Shown: positions 42,848-52,710, counted from the first letter of the stretch. The stretch: 64,000 nucleotides of DNA from Duganella sp. 1224 (GCF_013408245.1 NZ_JACBYS010000001.1:620001-684000), one strand, 5' to 3'. Made by a program: numbers and translations. Notes: generated by a model from the sequence alone, not told the origin.

Positions 42848-45802
42848 ATGCGTTCACCATTTCAACGTAATCTGATGCAGCTGGCCGTGGCCGGCGCCTG
42901 CGCGGTGCTGGCCGCGCCGGGCTATGCCCAGCAGGAACCGGCCAAGCCGGACGAGGCGGCCGCGCCGCAACCGCAGCCGCAGCCGGCCGCGGACAAGCCG
43001 AGCAGCGACAACACCGTCGTGGTGTCCGGCTCGCGCATCGCCGCGCGCGGCTTCACCCAGCCGACGCCCACCACCACGCTGTCGTCCGCCGACATCGACA
43101 AGGCCGCCAAGCCGAACATCTTCGACGCGCTGACCGAACTGCCGGCACTGCAGGGCAGCACCGGCCGCACCACCAACACCTTCAGCACCTCCAGCGGCAT
43201 CCAGGGCCTGTCGTCGCTGTCGCTGCGCGGCCTCGGCACGCTGCGCACCCTGACGCTGCTGGACGGCCAGCGCGTGGTCGGCGCCAACGTCACCGGCGTG
43301 ACCGACGTCAGCCAGTTCCCGCAGCTGCTGGTCAAGCGCGTGGACGTGGTGACCGGCGGCGCCTCGGCCTCCTACGGCTCGGACGCCATCGGCGGCGTGG
43401 TCAACTTCATCACCGACAAGAAGTTCACCGGCTTCAAGACCAACTTGTCGGCCGGCGAAACCAAGTACCACGACGACAAGGGCGGCACCGTCCAGGCGGC
43501 GTGGGGCCAGGGCTTCATGGATGACCGCCTGCATGTCACCGTCAGCGGCGAGTTCACCAAGCAGAACGGCATCGACTCGCCCGGCTTCGGCCAGGTCGGC
43601 GCTGGCGGCCGCACCTGGTACAACAACCCGGCGCTGCAGGAATCGACCAAGGACATGCAGGCGGCCGGCCTGCCGCGCTACCGCATGATCAGCAACGCCC
43701 AGCACATCCAGTACGCCAAGTACGGCCTGATCGTCAACGGCCCGCTGAAAGGCACGGCCTTCGGTCCGGGCGGCACGCCATATCCGTTCCAGTACGGCAC
43801 CGATTGCGTCGGCAACTTCTGTATCGGTGGCGACCGCGACGGCAGCGTCGGCGCCGGCACCAACCTGGCCATGAACTTCAAGCGCCAGGTGGCCTACACC
43901 CGCATCTCGTGGAACCTGGACGCCGACAACGAAATCTACATCACCGGCAACTGGGCCCAGGTCAAATCGGTGTTCTCGCCGAATCCGGGCGCGGCCAAGC
44001 AGGGCAATCTGTCGATCCGTTGCGACAACGCCTATCTGCCGGCCTCGGTGGCGGCGGGTTGCGTGTCCGGCTACCCGAGCGGCGCGATGTCGGTGGGTAC
44101 CTCGAACGGCGAATTCCCGGCCAACATCAACGTCCACCCGACCCGCACCCAGCGCCGCGCGGTGATCGGCGCCAACGGCAAGTTCGAGCTGTTTGGCAAG
44201 GAATGGTCGTATGACGCCTACGCCGAGCACGGCGAAAACACCACCGTGATCCACGTGAACGACATCACGCTGAATCCGCGCTACAACTTCGCCATCGACG
44301 CCGTCAAGGACCCGGCCACCGGCCAGATCGTCTGCCGCAGCGCCGCCGCGCGCGCCGCCGGCTGCCAGCCGATCAACATCTTCGGCAACGTGCCGATCAA
44401 CCTGGCCGGCTGGAACTACATCGCCCCATCCAACGGTCCGATGCAGCACACCGATTCGTCGCAAAATGTTGTTAGCGCTAACATAAACGGTGAGCTGGCG
44501 CAAGGCTGGGCCGGCCCGATTTCGCTGGCGTTCGGCGCCGAATGGCGGCGCGAGGACTACTCGGTGCACGGCGATCCATACGGCGCCGGCCTGGCCACCG
44601 AGTCGCCGTACAGCCCGGCGTATCCGGCCGATCCGACGCTTTCGGTCACCGGCGACAACTGGTTTGCCGGCAACTACCATAACGGCAAGGGCGCGTTCAA
44701 TGTGCGCGAGGCGTATGCCGAGCTGAACATTCCGTTCCTGAAGTCGGCCACCTGGGGTGAAGCCAACCTCAACATCGCCGACCGCGAGGAGAAGTACAGC
44801 ACCGCCGGCAAGGCGCGCGCGTGGAAGCTGGGTGCCACCTGGCAGACCCCGGTGGATGGCCTGCGCCTGCGCGCGGTGAGCTCGCGCGACGTGCGCGCGC
44901 CCAACCTGTCGGAGCTGTTTGCCGCCATGACGGTGACCAACCAGGCGGTCAACAACAACCAGGGCCAGTCGGTCCAGATCCAGCAGCGCAACGTCGGCAA
45001 CCCGGCGCTGAAGCCGGAGGTGGCGCGCAACAACTCGTTCGGCCTGGTGCTGAGCCAGCCGAGCTGGGCGCGCAACTTCAACTTCTCGGTCGACTACTAC
45101 GATATCAAGGTCAACAACGTGATCAGCTCGCTGAATCCGCAGCAGGAGGTCGACCTGTGCTACGGCGGCAACCAGCAGGTGTGCTCGGCGGTGTCGATCA
45201 ACGGTCCGGCGGGCACCAACTACGTGCTGGCGCAGAGCTTCAACTTCGCGTCGCTGCACACCCGTGGCGTCGACTTCGAGCTGGCTTACCGCAAGAACAT
45301 GAAGGACTTCGGTCTGCCGGGCACCGTGACCCTGCGCGGCCTGGCGTCGCGCATGATCCACTCGATCTCGGATCCGGGCGTGCCGGGCACCACGCCGAGC
45401 GAGGGCGCCGGCAACATGACCGGCGCCACGCCGAAGTGGAAGGCGCTGGTGTCGCAGTCGTGGGATGGCCTGCTCAGTGGCAAGCTGGGCCTGACGCTGA
45501 GCGAGCGCTGGATCGGCGCCGGTAAATTCAACAACGAATATATCGAGTGCCAGACCAACTGCCCGCTGCCAACGGCCGCGCACCCGACCATCTTCGACAA
45601 CCACATGCCGGGCGCGGTGTACTTCGACTTTGGCGGCAGCTACAGCGTCACCAAGCAGGTGTCGGCTTACTTCAAGATCGACAACCTGGCCGACCGCGCG
45701 CCGGTGCTGGTGCCGCAGACCAACCTCAGCCTGGGCCTGAATCCGGCCCTGTATGACTCGGTCGGCCGCACCTACCGGGTTGGCGTGCGCGCCAGCTTCT
45801 GA
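42848..45802 (+). CDS. TonB-dependent receptor, xylooligosaccharide-type
   Basis: A 984-aa outer-membrane receptor. The leader MRSPFQRNLMQLAVAGACAVLAAPGYAQQ is almost the same as that of the receptor at 17166. A Pro/Gln-rich linker (PQPQPQPAAD) precedes the TonB-box-like VVVSGSRIAARGFTQPTPT. The plug carries LRGLGTLRTLTLLDGQRVVG and GGASASYGSDAIGGVVNF, and the barrel ends in TYRVGVRASF with a terminal Phe. It is in the xylan operon, 80 bp after the esterase, with GGAGATTT before the ATG. A perfect TGTTAGCGCTAACA palindrome lies inside the gene at 44470-44483. Confidence 0.92.
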   Translation: MRSPFQRNLMQLAVAGACAVLAAPGYAQQEPAKPDEAAAPQPQPQPAADKPSSDNTVVVSGSRIAARGFTQPTPTTTLSSADIDKAAKPNIFDALTELPALQGSTGRTTNTFSTSSGIQGLSSLSLRGLGTLRTLTLLDGQRVVGANVTGVTDVSQFPQLLVKRVDVVTGGASASYGSDAIGGVVNFITDKKFTGFKTNLSAGETKYHDDKGGTVQAAWGQGFMDDRLHVTVSGEFTKQNGIDSPGFGQVGAGGRTWYNNPALQESTKDMQAAGLPRYRMISNAQHIQYAKYGLIVNGPLKGTAFGPGGTPYPFQYGTDCVGNFCIGGDRDGSVGAGTNLAMNFKRQVAYTRISWNLDADNEIYITGNWAQVKSVFSPNPGAAKQGNLSIRCDNAYLPASVAAGCVSGYPSGAMSVGTSNGEFPANINVHPTRTQRRAVIGANGKFELFGKEWSYDAYAEHGENTTVIHVNDITLNPRYNFAIDAVKDPATGQIVCRSAAARAAGCQPINIFGNVPINLAGWNYIAPSNGPMQHTDSSQNVVSANINGELAQGWAGPISLAFGAEWRREDYSVHGDPYGAGLATESPYSPAYPADPTLSVTGDNWFAGNYHNGKGAFNVREAYAELNIPFLKSATWGEANLNIADREEKYSTAGKARAWKLGATWQTPVDGLRLRAVSSRDVRAPNLSELFAAMTVTNQAVNNNQGQSVQIQQRNVGNPALKPEVARNNSFGLVLSQPSWARNFNFSVDYYDIKVNNVISSLNPQQEVDLCYGGNQQVCSAVSINGPAGTNYVLAQSFNFASLHTRGVDFELAYRKNMKDFGLPGTVTLRGLASRMIHSISDPGVPGTTPSEGAGNMTGATPKWKALVSQSWDGLLSGKLGLTLSERWIGAGKFNNEYIECQTNCPLPTAAHPTIFDNHMPGAVYFDFGGSYSVTKQVSAYFKIDNLADRAPVLVPQTNLSLGLNPALYDSVGRTYRVGVRASF
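44470..44483. promoter_or_regulatory. intragenic LacI-type palindrome
   Basis: TGTTAGCGCTAACA is a perfect 14-bp palindrome within the TonB receptor gene, sharing the TGTTAnCG/AACA frame of the two promoter operators. The codons here (AAT GTT GTT AGC GCT AAC ATA) are unusually AT-rich for the gene, which suggests selection for the DNA sequence. Confidence 0.45.
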
Positions 45803-45816
45803 CGGAGGCGCCAGCT

Positions 45817-47124
45817 GTGTGGAGTATTTTTGCCGTACTGCTGGCGGTCGGCCTGCTGACCATCATGATCGCCTGGGGCAAGGTGCAGCCGCTCCTGGCG
45901 TTCGTGGTGGCGGCCATGGCCGCCGCGCTGATGCTGGGCATGCCGCCGGCCAAGATCCCCGGCGTCATCGAAAAGGGCATCGGCGACCTGCTGGGTTCGC
46001 TTACGGTGGTGATCTGCGTCGGCGCCGTGTTCGGCAAGCTGATCGCCGACAGCGGCGCCGCGCGCCGCATCGCCATCAGCCTGATCGACACCATGGGGCC
46101 GCGCCGCATGCCGGTGGCCATGACGGTGACCGGCTTCGTGGTCGGGCTGCCGCTGTACTACAACGTCGGCTTCGTGCTGATGATCCCGCTGATCTTTTCG
46201 CTGGTGGCGCAGTCGGGCCGGCCGGCGGTGGCGCTCGGCATGCCGCTGCTGGCCGGCCTGTCGATCGCCCACGGCTTCCTGCCGCCGCACCCGTCGCCCA
46301 CCGCGCTGGTGGCGGCGGTGCACGCCGACATGGGCAAGACGCTGCTGTACGGCATGGTGGTGGCGATCCCGACGCTGATCATCGCCGGGCCGCTGTTTTC
46401 CATGACGCTGACCCGTATCCGCGCCCAGCCGGCGGCGGTGTTCCGCGGCGAGCCGAAACCGGAGCATGAACTGCCCAGCGCCGGCGCCAGCTTTTTCGTG
46501 GCGCTGCTGCCGGTGGCGCTGCTGGCGGCGCTGACCGTGGTCACGCTGTGGCGGCCGGCGCTGGCGCCGCCGCTGGCCTTCTTTGCCAATCCGATGACAG
46601 TGATGCTGGCCTCCTACGTGGTCGGCATGATCGTGCTGGGCCTGCGGCGCGGCATGAGCATGGCGCAGGTGATGGGCTCGGCGCAGGAGGCGCTGCGCGA
46701 AATCGCCCCGATCCTGCTGATCATCGCCGGCGCGGGCGGCCTCAAGCAGGTGCTGACCGAGTCCGGCATCAGCGCCCAGTTGGGCGCGCAACTGGCCAGC
46801 CTGCCGGTGCCGCCGCTGCTGCTGGGCTGGGCGGTGGCGACGCTGATCCGCGTCTGCCTCGGCTCGGCCACGGTGGCCGGCGTGACCGCCGCCGGCGTGG
46901 TGGCGCCGCTGACGCAGACCTCGGGCGTCGACCCCAACCTGATGGTGCTGGCGGTGGGCGCCGGCAGCCTGATGTTCAGCCACGTCAACGACTCGGCGTT
47001 CTGGATGTTCAAGGAATATTTCGGTCTGTCGCTGAAGGACACCTTCCGCTCATGGACCATGATGGAAACACTGGTGGGCAGCTTCGGCATCGTGTTCGTG
47101 TTGCTGTTGTCGCTGTTCGTCTAG
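45817..47124 (+). CDS. GntP-family sugar-acid permease
   Basis: A 435-aa inner-membrane symporter with about 12-14 hydrophobic segments. GntP signatures: GLPLYYNVGFVLMIPLIF, GLSIAHGFLPPHPSPTALVAAVHADMGKTLLYGM and the C-terminal AGSLMFSHVNDSAFWMFKEYFGLSLKDTF. The family imports gluconate and related aldonic or uronic acids. In a xylan operon, (methyl)glucuronate or xylonate are reasonable substrates (inference). It starts with GTG at 45817, with GGAGG 8 bases upstream, 14 bp after the receptor. Confidence 0.93.
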   Translation: MWSIFAVLLAVGLLTIMIAWGKVQPLLAFVVAAMAAALMLGMPPAKIPGVIEKGIGDLLGSLTVVICVGAVFGKLIADSGAARRIAISLIDTMGPRRMPVAMTVTGFVVGLPLYYNVGFVLMIPLIFSLVAQSGRPAVALGMPLLAGLSIAHGFLPPHPSPTALVAAVHADMGKTLLYGMVVAIPTLIIAGPLFSMTLTRIRAQPAAVFRGEPKPEHELPSAGASFFVALLPVALLAALTVVTLWRPALAPPLAFFANPMTVMLASYVVGMIVLGLRRGMSMAQVMGSAQEALREIAPILLIIAGAGGLKQVLTESGISAQLGAQLASLPVPPLLLGWAVATLIRVCLGSATVAGVTAAGVVAPLTQTSGVDPNLMVLAVGAGSLMFSHVNDSAFWMFKEYFGLSLKDTFRSWTMMETLVGSFGIVFVLLLSLFV

Positions 47125-47139
47125 AACAAGGAGACTGGA

Positions 47140-50100
47140 TTGACTTACCGTTTCACTTCATTACTGCTGGCGCTGACCGTGCTGGCGGCGCCGGCCCTGG
47201 CCGCGCCGCCGTCGGTGTCGGCCTACCAGAGCATGCCCGACGATCCGCGCGCCGTGACGGTGCGCGCCGCCGGCGACGGCGTCACCGATGACAGCGACGC
47301 CCTGCAGCGCGCCATCGACAGCGCCGCCAACCAGGGCGCCGGCGGCGTGGTGTGGCTGCCGTCCGGCCGCTACCGCATCAGCCGCAGCATCCTGATACCG
47401 ATCGCGGTGCGCGTCTACGGCGTCGGCAAGACCCGGCCGGTGCTGCTGCTGGCGCCCAACACGCCCGGCTTCCAGAAGGGCGTGGCCAACATGGTGATCT
47501 TCACCGGCACCGACACCTACAACGTCGGCAAGGTGGCGATGCCGGTGCCGAGCGCGGTGCCGTTCAGCGCCGAGCCGGGCAAGGCGGTGCGCGACGCCAA
47601 CTCGTCGACCTTCTACTCGGTGCTGTCCAACGTCGACTTCGAGGTCGGCGACGGCAACCCGGCCGCCAGCGGCGTGCGCATGCACACCGCCCAGCATTCC
47701 AGCCTGTCGCACATCGACTTCCGCATGGGCTCGGGGCTGGCCGGCGTCTACCAGGTTGGCAACATGGCCTACAAGCTGCGCTTCTTCGGCGGCCGCTACG
47801 GCATCCTGGCCGAGAAGACCTCGCCGGCGTGGCAGTTCACGCTGGTCGACTCGCTGTTCGACGGCCAGCGCGACGCCGCCATCCGCGAGCACGAGGCGGC
47901 GCTGACGCTGGCCAACACCGACATCCGCAACACACCGGTCGGCATCGAGATCGACCGCGGCTACGGCGACTGGCTGTGGGGCCACGATCTGCGGCTGGAA
48001 AACGTGTCCAAGGCCGGCGTCATCATCAGCAACGAGAACAATGTCTACACCCAGGCCGGCTTTGAGCGCATCAGCGCGCGCAATGTGCCGGTGTTCGCGC
48101 AATTCCGCGACGGCGGCAAGCAACTGGCCGCGCCGGGCGCCAGCTACCAGGTGACGGAATTCCAGCACGGCCTGGTGCTGCCGGGGCTGGGCCAGCCGGG
48201 CCAGTTCGACACCCGTTACCGCACCGCCGCCTTGCCGGCCAAGACCGGCGCCGAGGCGGTGATGCGGCCGCTGCCGCCGACCGCCGAGTGGGCCAGCGCG
48301 CGCAGCTTCGGCGCCAAGGGCGACGGCGTCAGCGACGACACGGCGGCGCTGCAGAAAGCCATCGACAGCCGCCGCGTGGTGTATCTGCCGCTGGGCATGT
48401 ACGTGGTCAGCGACACGCTGCGCCTGAAGCCGGACACGGTGCTGATCGGCCTGCATCCGGGCCAGACCCGGCTGGTGCTGCCGAACGGATCGCCGCTGTA
48501 CCAGGGCATCGGCACGCCGAAGGCGCTGGTGGAAACCGCGCGCGGCGGCGACGCCATCGTCACCGGCATCGGCATCAACACCGGCGAGGTCAATCCGCGC
48601 GCGGTGGCGCTGCTGTGGCGTGCCGGCGCGCAGTCGCAGATGGACGATATCCGCATCCAGTGGGGCTACGGTTCGCCGACCGATCCGTACAAGAAGAGCG
48701 AACGCTTCGACACCTCGGCCTGGTGGGACCGCCAGTACCCCAGCATCTGGGTCACCGATGGCGGCGGCGGCACCTTCACCGGCGTCTGGTCGCCGGCCGG
48801 CCACGCGCAGGCCGCGTTTTACGTGACCAACACCAGCACGCCGGGCCGGGTGTACGAGCTGTCGGCCGAGCACCACATCCGCAACGAGATCGTGCTGGAT
48901 GGCGTGAAGAACTGGTCGTTCTACGCGCCGCAGACGGAGGAAGAGGTGCGCGACGGCGCCGATTCGGTGTCGCTGGCCATCCGCAACTCCAGCAACATCC
49001 TGCTGGCCAACTACCACGCCTACCGCGTGACCCGTTCCATCAAGCCGGCGCTGTCGGCGGTGGAGATCAGCAATTCGCGCGACATCCGCTTCCGCAACGT
49101 GGCGGTCAACGGCGAGAGCGGCTTCCCGACCTGCGACGAGGAAGGCTGCGTGGCCTACCTGCGCGCCTCGAAATACCCGTACGAGAACGCGATTGTCGAC
49201 GTCACCAACCGGTTGCAGGTGCGCGAGCGCATGTTCGCGGTGCTGGATTACACCGGCACGCAAACCAGCGCGCCGCCCGCGCCGCCGGCACCGAAAGTCG
49301 ACAAGCTGGAAGAGGGCTTCTACTCGATCGCCGGCGCCGCCGTCGACGCCAAGGGGCGGCTGTACTTCATCGACCGCCACTTCCAGCGCATCTACCGCTA
49401 CGCGGCGGACGAGGGGCTGCGCACCATCAGCGACTATCCGCTCGATCCGGTCAACCTGGCGGTGGACGACAGCGGCAACCTGATGGTGCTGTCGTCGGCC
49501 GGCAAGCAGGCAACCGTGTACGCGCTCAAGCCGGACGTGCCGGGCGGCGCGATCTCGCTCATCGCGCCGACGCCGCGCAAGGCCGGCGCCAACACGCGCC
49601 TGGCGCTGCCGGTCAACTACTGGGCCAACGGCGAATTCCAGGACCAGCTGGACCTGAACACCTATGAATTCGCCACGCTGGCGGAGATCTTCTCCCGCAA
49701 CGCCGCCATGCCCAAGGCGCGCGAGTACGTGTCGGCCGACGGCAGCCTGGCGCTGCCGGCGTTCCGCGTCACGCGCCACGGCTCGCTGGACCACCTGGGC
49801 CACCGCTGGTCGGACACGCTGGACACCCACGGCTTCGTCTATGCCCGGCCGGGCCAGCGCGTGGTGTTCACCAACGCCTCGCAGAACCTGACCCTCAGCG
49901 GTCTGGTGGGCGAGGGCGGCGCGATCACCGATCTGAAACAGGTGGCCGACCGTGGCGGCGAGAGCGCGGCGGTGGGGCCGGATGGCAAGGTGTACGTGGC
50001 CAATGGCCAGGTCTTCATCTACGGCGCCGACGGCAAGCCGGCCGGCCGCATCGACGTGCCGGCGCGGCCGCTGCAGCTGATCTTCGGCGGCGCCGACGGC

Positions 50101-50151
50101 CGCACGCTGTACATCCTGACCCACCACGCGCTGTACGCGGCGCGGATCTGA
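47140..50151 (+). CDS. pectate-lyase-superfamily (GH55-like) protein with C-terminal NHL-like domain
   Basis: A 1003-aa secreted protein with a signal peptide (MTYRFTSLLLALTVLAAPALA). Two beta-helix halves each open with the Pectate_lyase_3 motif, VTVRAAGDGVTDDSDALQRAIDSA...GGVVWLPSGRYRISRSI (about 38-90) and ARSFGAKGDGVSDDTAALQKAIDS (about 387-410), as in GH55 exo-glucanase-like proteins. From about 725, strands such as GAAVDAKGRLYFIDRHFQRIYRY and NLAVDDSGNLMVLSSAG look like an NHL/SMP-30-type propeller. It probably cleaves or binds a plant or fungal polysaccharide. The start is TTG at 47140 with AAGGAG 7 bases before it; no ATG gives the signal peptide. It lies 15 bp after the permease. Confidence 0.82.
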   Translation: MTYRFTSLLLALTVLAAPALAAPPSVSAYQSMPDDPRAVTVRAAGDGVTDDSDALQRAIDSAANQGAGGVVWLPSGRYRISRSILIPIAVRVYGVGKTRPVLLLAPNTPGFQKGVANMVIFTGTDTYNVGKVAMPVPSAVPFSAEPGKAVRDANSSTFYSVLSNVDFEVGDGNPAASGVRMHTAQHSSLSHIDFRMGSGLAGVYQVGNMAYKLRFFGGRYGILAEKTSPAWQFTLVDSLFDGQRDAAIREHEAALTLANTDIRNTPVGIEIDRGYGDWLWGHDLRLENVSKAGVIISNENNVYTQAGFERISARNVPVFAQFRDGGKQLAAPGASYQVTEFQHGLVLPGLGQPGQFDTRYRTAALPAKTGAEAVMRPLPPTAEWASARSFGAKGDGVSDDTAALQKAIDSRRVVYLPLGMYVVSDTLRLKPDTVLIGLHPGQTRLVLPNGSPLYQGIGTPKALVETARGGDAIVTGIGINTGEVNPRAVALLWRAGAQSQMDDIRIQWGYGSPTDPYKKSERFDTSAWWDRQYPSIWVTDGGGGTFTGVWSPAGHAQAAFYVTNTSTPGRVYELSAEHHIRNEIVLDGVKNWSFYAPQTEEEVRDGADSVSLAIRNSSNILLANYHAYRVTRSIKPALSAVEISNSRDIRFRNVAVNGESGFPTCDEEGCVAYLRASKYPYENAIVDVTNRLQVRERMFAVLDYTGTQTSAPPAPPAPKVDKLEEGFYSIAGAAVDAKGRLYFIDRHFQRIYRYAADEGLRTISDYPLDPVNLAVDDSGNLMVLSSAGKQATVYALKPDVPGGAISLIAPTPRKAGANTRLALPVNYWANGEFQDQLDLNTYEFATLAEIFSRNAAMPKAREYVSADGSLALPAFRVTRHGSLDHLGHRWSDTLDTHGFVYARPGQRVVFTNASQNLTLSGLVGEGGAITDLKQVADRGGESAAVGPDGKVYVANGQVFIYGADGKPAGRIDVPARPLQLIFGGADGRTLYILTHHALYAARI

Positions 50152-50183
50152 GTTATTGTCATTCTCCAGGCCTGTCGGCCGTT

Positions 50184-50215
50184 TGCCGCTGCGCAGTCTG
50201 CAGCGGCATTTTTTC
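50184..50215 (+). terminator. intrinsic terminator between the operon and GH51
   Basis: TGCCGCTGC pairs with GCAGCGGCA around a 7-nt loop and is followed by six T residues. It ends 18 bp before the GH51 start codon. It may therefore terminate the operon or act as an attenuator for GH51. Confidence 0.82.
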
Positions 50216-50233
50216 TTACTTCGAGCCTTAGAC

Positions 50234-51787
50234 ATGAAAAAAATTCTTCTGCTTGCAGGGCAGTTCACCATGCTGGTGGCGATGTCGGCCGCCTTGGCCG
50301 AGCCGGTCACCGTCAGCATCGACGCCAGGGCGGCCGGTCCGGTCATCGACCGCCACATCTTCGGCCAGTTCGCCGAGCATCTCGGCCACGGCATCTACGA
50401 CGGCATCTGGGTCGGCCGCGATTCAGCCATCCCCAACACGCGCGGCATCCGCAACGACGTGGTGGCGGCGCTGAAGGCGATCAAGGTGCCCAACGTGCGC
50501 TGGCCGGGCGGCTGCTTTGCCGACGAATACCACTGGCGCAACGGCATCGGTCCGGCCGACAAGCGCCGCGCCGGCCGCAATCCCAACTGGGGCGGCGTGG
50601 TCGAGCCGAACACCTTCGGCACCGATGAATTCATGGACTTCGTCGGCCAGATCGGCGCCGAGGCCTACATCTCCGCCAACGTCGGTTCCGGCACGCGGCA
50701 GGAGGCGGCCGAGTGGCTGGAGTACCTGACCGCCGAGCAGACCGCGCTGGGAGACGAGCGCGCCGCCAACGGCCACAAGGCGCCGTACAAGGTGGCCTTC
50801 TGGGGCATCGGCAACGAGAGCTGGGGCTGCGGCGGCTCGATGAGCCCCGAGCACTATGTCGAAGAGATGAAGATGTACGCTCGCTACAGCCGCAACTACA
50901 ACAGCGCGCAGACCATGCGCCAGATCGCCGTCGGCCCGGACGGCGCCAAGCCCGAATACACCGAGGCCGTGATGCGCGCCTGGGCCGGCAAGACCTGGGC
51001 CTGGAACATCGACGGCCTGTCGCTGCACTCGTACACGCTGAACGGCTGGCCGCCGACCGTGAAGGCGACCGGCTTCGGCGAGCCGGAATACGCGCGCTTC
51101 ATCAAGGAGACGCTGGGCATGGAAGGCCTGATCCGCAAGCACGGCGCCATCATGGACCGCTACGACCCGCAGAAGAAGGTGGCGCTGGTGGTGGACGAGT
51201 GGGGCTCGTGGCTGGCGCCGACGCCGGGCACCGATCCGGGCTTCCTGATGCAGCAGAACTCGCAGCGCGACGCCATCGTCGCCGCGCTCAATCTGAACAT
51301 CTTCGCGCGCCACGCCGACCGCGTGCGCATGGCCAACATCGCCCAGATGATCAACGTGCTGCAGGCGATGATCCTGACCGACAAGGAAAAGATGGTGCTG
51401 ACGCCGACCTACCACGTGTTCAAGATGTACGTGCCGTTCCAGGACGCGACGCTGGTGCCGGCCCGCTTCAGCGCCGGCACCTACCGCCACGGCAAGCTGG
51501 AGATGCCGCGCGTGGACGCCATGGCCGCGCGCGACGCCAACGGCAAGCTGTGGGTGGCGCTGACCAATATCGACTACAGCCGCCCGGTGGACATCGCGCT
51601 GGCGCTCAAGGGCCTGCAGGTGAACGCCGCCTCGGCACAGGTGCTGGCGGCGCCGCAGGCCGACAGCGTCAACACCTTCAGCGCGCCGGACACGGTGACG
51701 CCGAAGCCGCTGGAGGTCAAACTGGTGCGCGGCCAGCCGGTGCTGACGCTGGCGCCGCGCGCGGTGGCGGTGGTGGCGGTCGAATAA
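50234..51787 (+). CDS. GH51 alpha-L-arabinofuranosidase
   Basis: A 517-aa enzyme with a signal peptide (MKKILLLAGQFTMLVAMSAALAEP). GH51 hallmarks: HIFGQFAEHLGHGIYDGIWVG, VPNVRWPGGCFADEYHWRNGIGP, acid/base Glu in WGIGNESWGCGG and nucleophile Glu in VALVVDEWGSW. It removes arabinose side chains from arabinoxylan. The start at 50234 gives the signal peptide. Most GH51 enzymes are cytoplasmic, so export here suits polymer trimming in the periplasm or outside. It lies just after a terminator, so its expression may be partly separate from the operon. Confidence 0.94.
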   Translation: MKKILLLAGQFTMLVAMSAALAEPVTVSIDARAAGPVIDRHIFGQFAEHLGHGIYDGIWVGRDSAIPNTRGIRNDVVAALKAIKVPNVRWPGGCFADEYHWRNGIGPADKRRAGRNPNWGGVVEPNTFGTDEFMDFVGQIGAEAYISANVGSGTRQEAAEWLEYLTAEQTALGDERAANGHKAPYKVAFWGIGNESWGCGGSMSPEHYVEEMKMYARYSRNYNSAQTMRQIAVGPDGAKPEYTEAVMRAWAGKTWAWNIDGLSLHSYTLNGWPPTVKATGFGEPEYARFIKETLGMEGLIRKHGAIMDRYDPQKKVALVVDEWGSWLAPTPGTDPGFLMQQNSQRDAIVAALNLNIFARHADRVRMANIAQMINVLQAMILTDKEKMVLTPTYHVFKMYVPFQDATLVPARFSAGTYRHGKLEMPRVDAMAARDANGKLWVALTNIDYSRPVDIALALKGLQVNAASAQVLAAPQADSVNTFSAPDTVTPKPLEVKLVRGQPVLTLAPRAVAVVAVE

Positions 51788-51795
51788 CGGCCAGG

Positions 51796-52710
51796 CTAGG
51801 CCGCCAGGCGCCGCCGCTTGACCGACGCGATCAGCATGTCGAACAGCGTGCGCGCGGCTGGCGGCATCACGTGATGGTGCCGGCTGATGATGCCCAGCGT
51901 GCGCTTGACGGCCGGATTCACCAGCGGCACGCCAATGATGTTGTCCTGACGGTCCTGCAGCACCGACAGGCCGGGCACGGCGGCCACGCCCATGCCGGCA
52001 TCCACCAGCGCCAGGATGCCGGACACGTGGTTCACTTCACAGAAAATCAGCGGGTGCTTCTCGACGCCGGACAAGGCGGCGTCGATCACGCTGCGGTTGC
52101 CGCTCGACTTGGCCACCGAGATATACCGTTCGTTCACCGTCTCCTTCCAGCTTAACTTCTTGCGCGCGGCCAGCGGGTGGTCGCGCCGCATCGCCAGCAC
52201 ATAGCTCTCCACGTAAATCGGCTGGAACAGGATTTCCGGATTTTCCGCGCCGGTGAAGTTGATGCCGAAATCGGCCTCGCCGCCCAGCACCAGGTTCAGC
52301 ACATCCTGCGCGCTCTCGTCATGAATCCGGACCCGGATCTTGGGAAAGCGCGCGCTGAACTCCTTCAGCACCTCCGGCAGAAAATGCCACACCGCCGACG
52401 GCACGCAGGCGATGGTGACGGTGCCGGTGCGGTGCGCGGCCAGGTCGGCCACGCCCAGCACCGCGTCCTCCAGCCCGTCCAGCGCGGTGCGCACATTGAG
52501 CAGGAAAGCCTGGCCGACGTTGGTCAGCTGCACCCGCCGCGTGGTGCGCTCGAACAGCTTGACGCCCAGCGCCTCCTCCAGCTTTTCGATGCGCCGGCTC
52601 AGCGCCGACTGCGACAGGAACAGGTCGGCGGCCGCCTGGCCGAAGTTCTGCCGCTCCGCCACCGCCACAAAGGCTTTCAGATCCTGCAAATCGTAATTGA
52701 TGCGTGTCAT
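51796..52710 (-). CDS. LysR-family transcriptional regulator
   Basis: A 304-aa LysR protein: HTH in DLQDLKAFVAVAERQNFGQAAADLFLSQSALSRRIEKLEEALGVKLFERTTRRVQLTNVGQAF, effector domain with VRIHDESAQDVLNLVLGGEADFGINFTG. It is divergent from the porin gene (107 bp) and likely controls the porin, binding-protein and transporter genes. It faces GH51 convergently. Confidence 0.93.
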   Translation of the reverse strand: MTRINYDLQDLKAFVAVAERQNFGQAAADLFLSQSALSRRIEKLEEALGVKLFERTTRRVQLTNVGQAFLLNVRTALDGLEDAVLGVADLAAHRTGTVTIACVPSAVWHFLPEVLKEFSARFPKIRVRIHDESAQDVLNLVLGGEADFGINFTGAENPEILFQPIYVESYVLAMRRDHPLAARKKLSWKETVNERYISVAKSSGNRSVIDAALSGVEKHPLIFCEVNHVSGILALVDAGMGVAAVPGLSVLQDRQDNIIGVPLVNPAVKRTLGIISRHHHVMPPAARTLFDMLIASVKRRRLAA

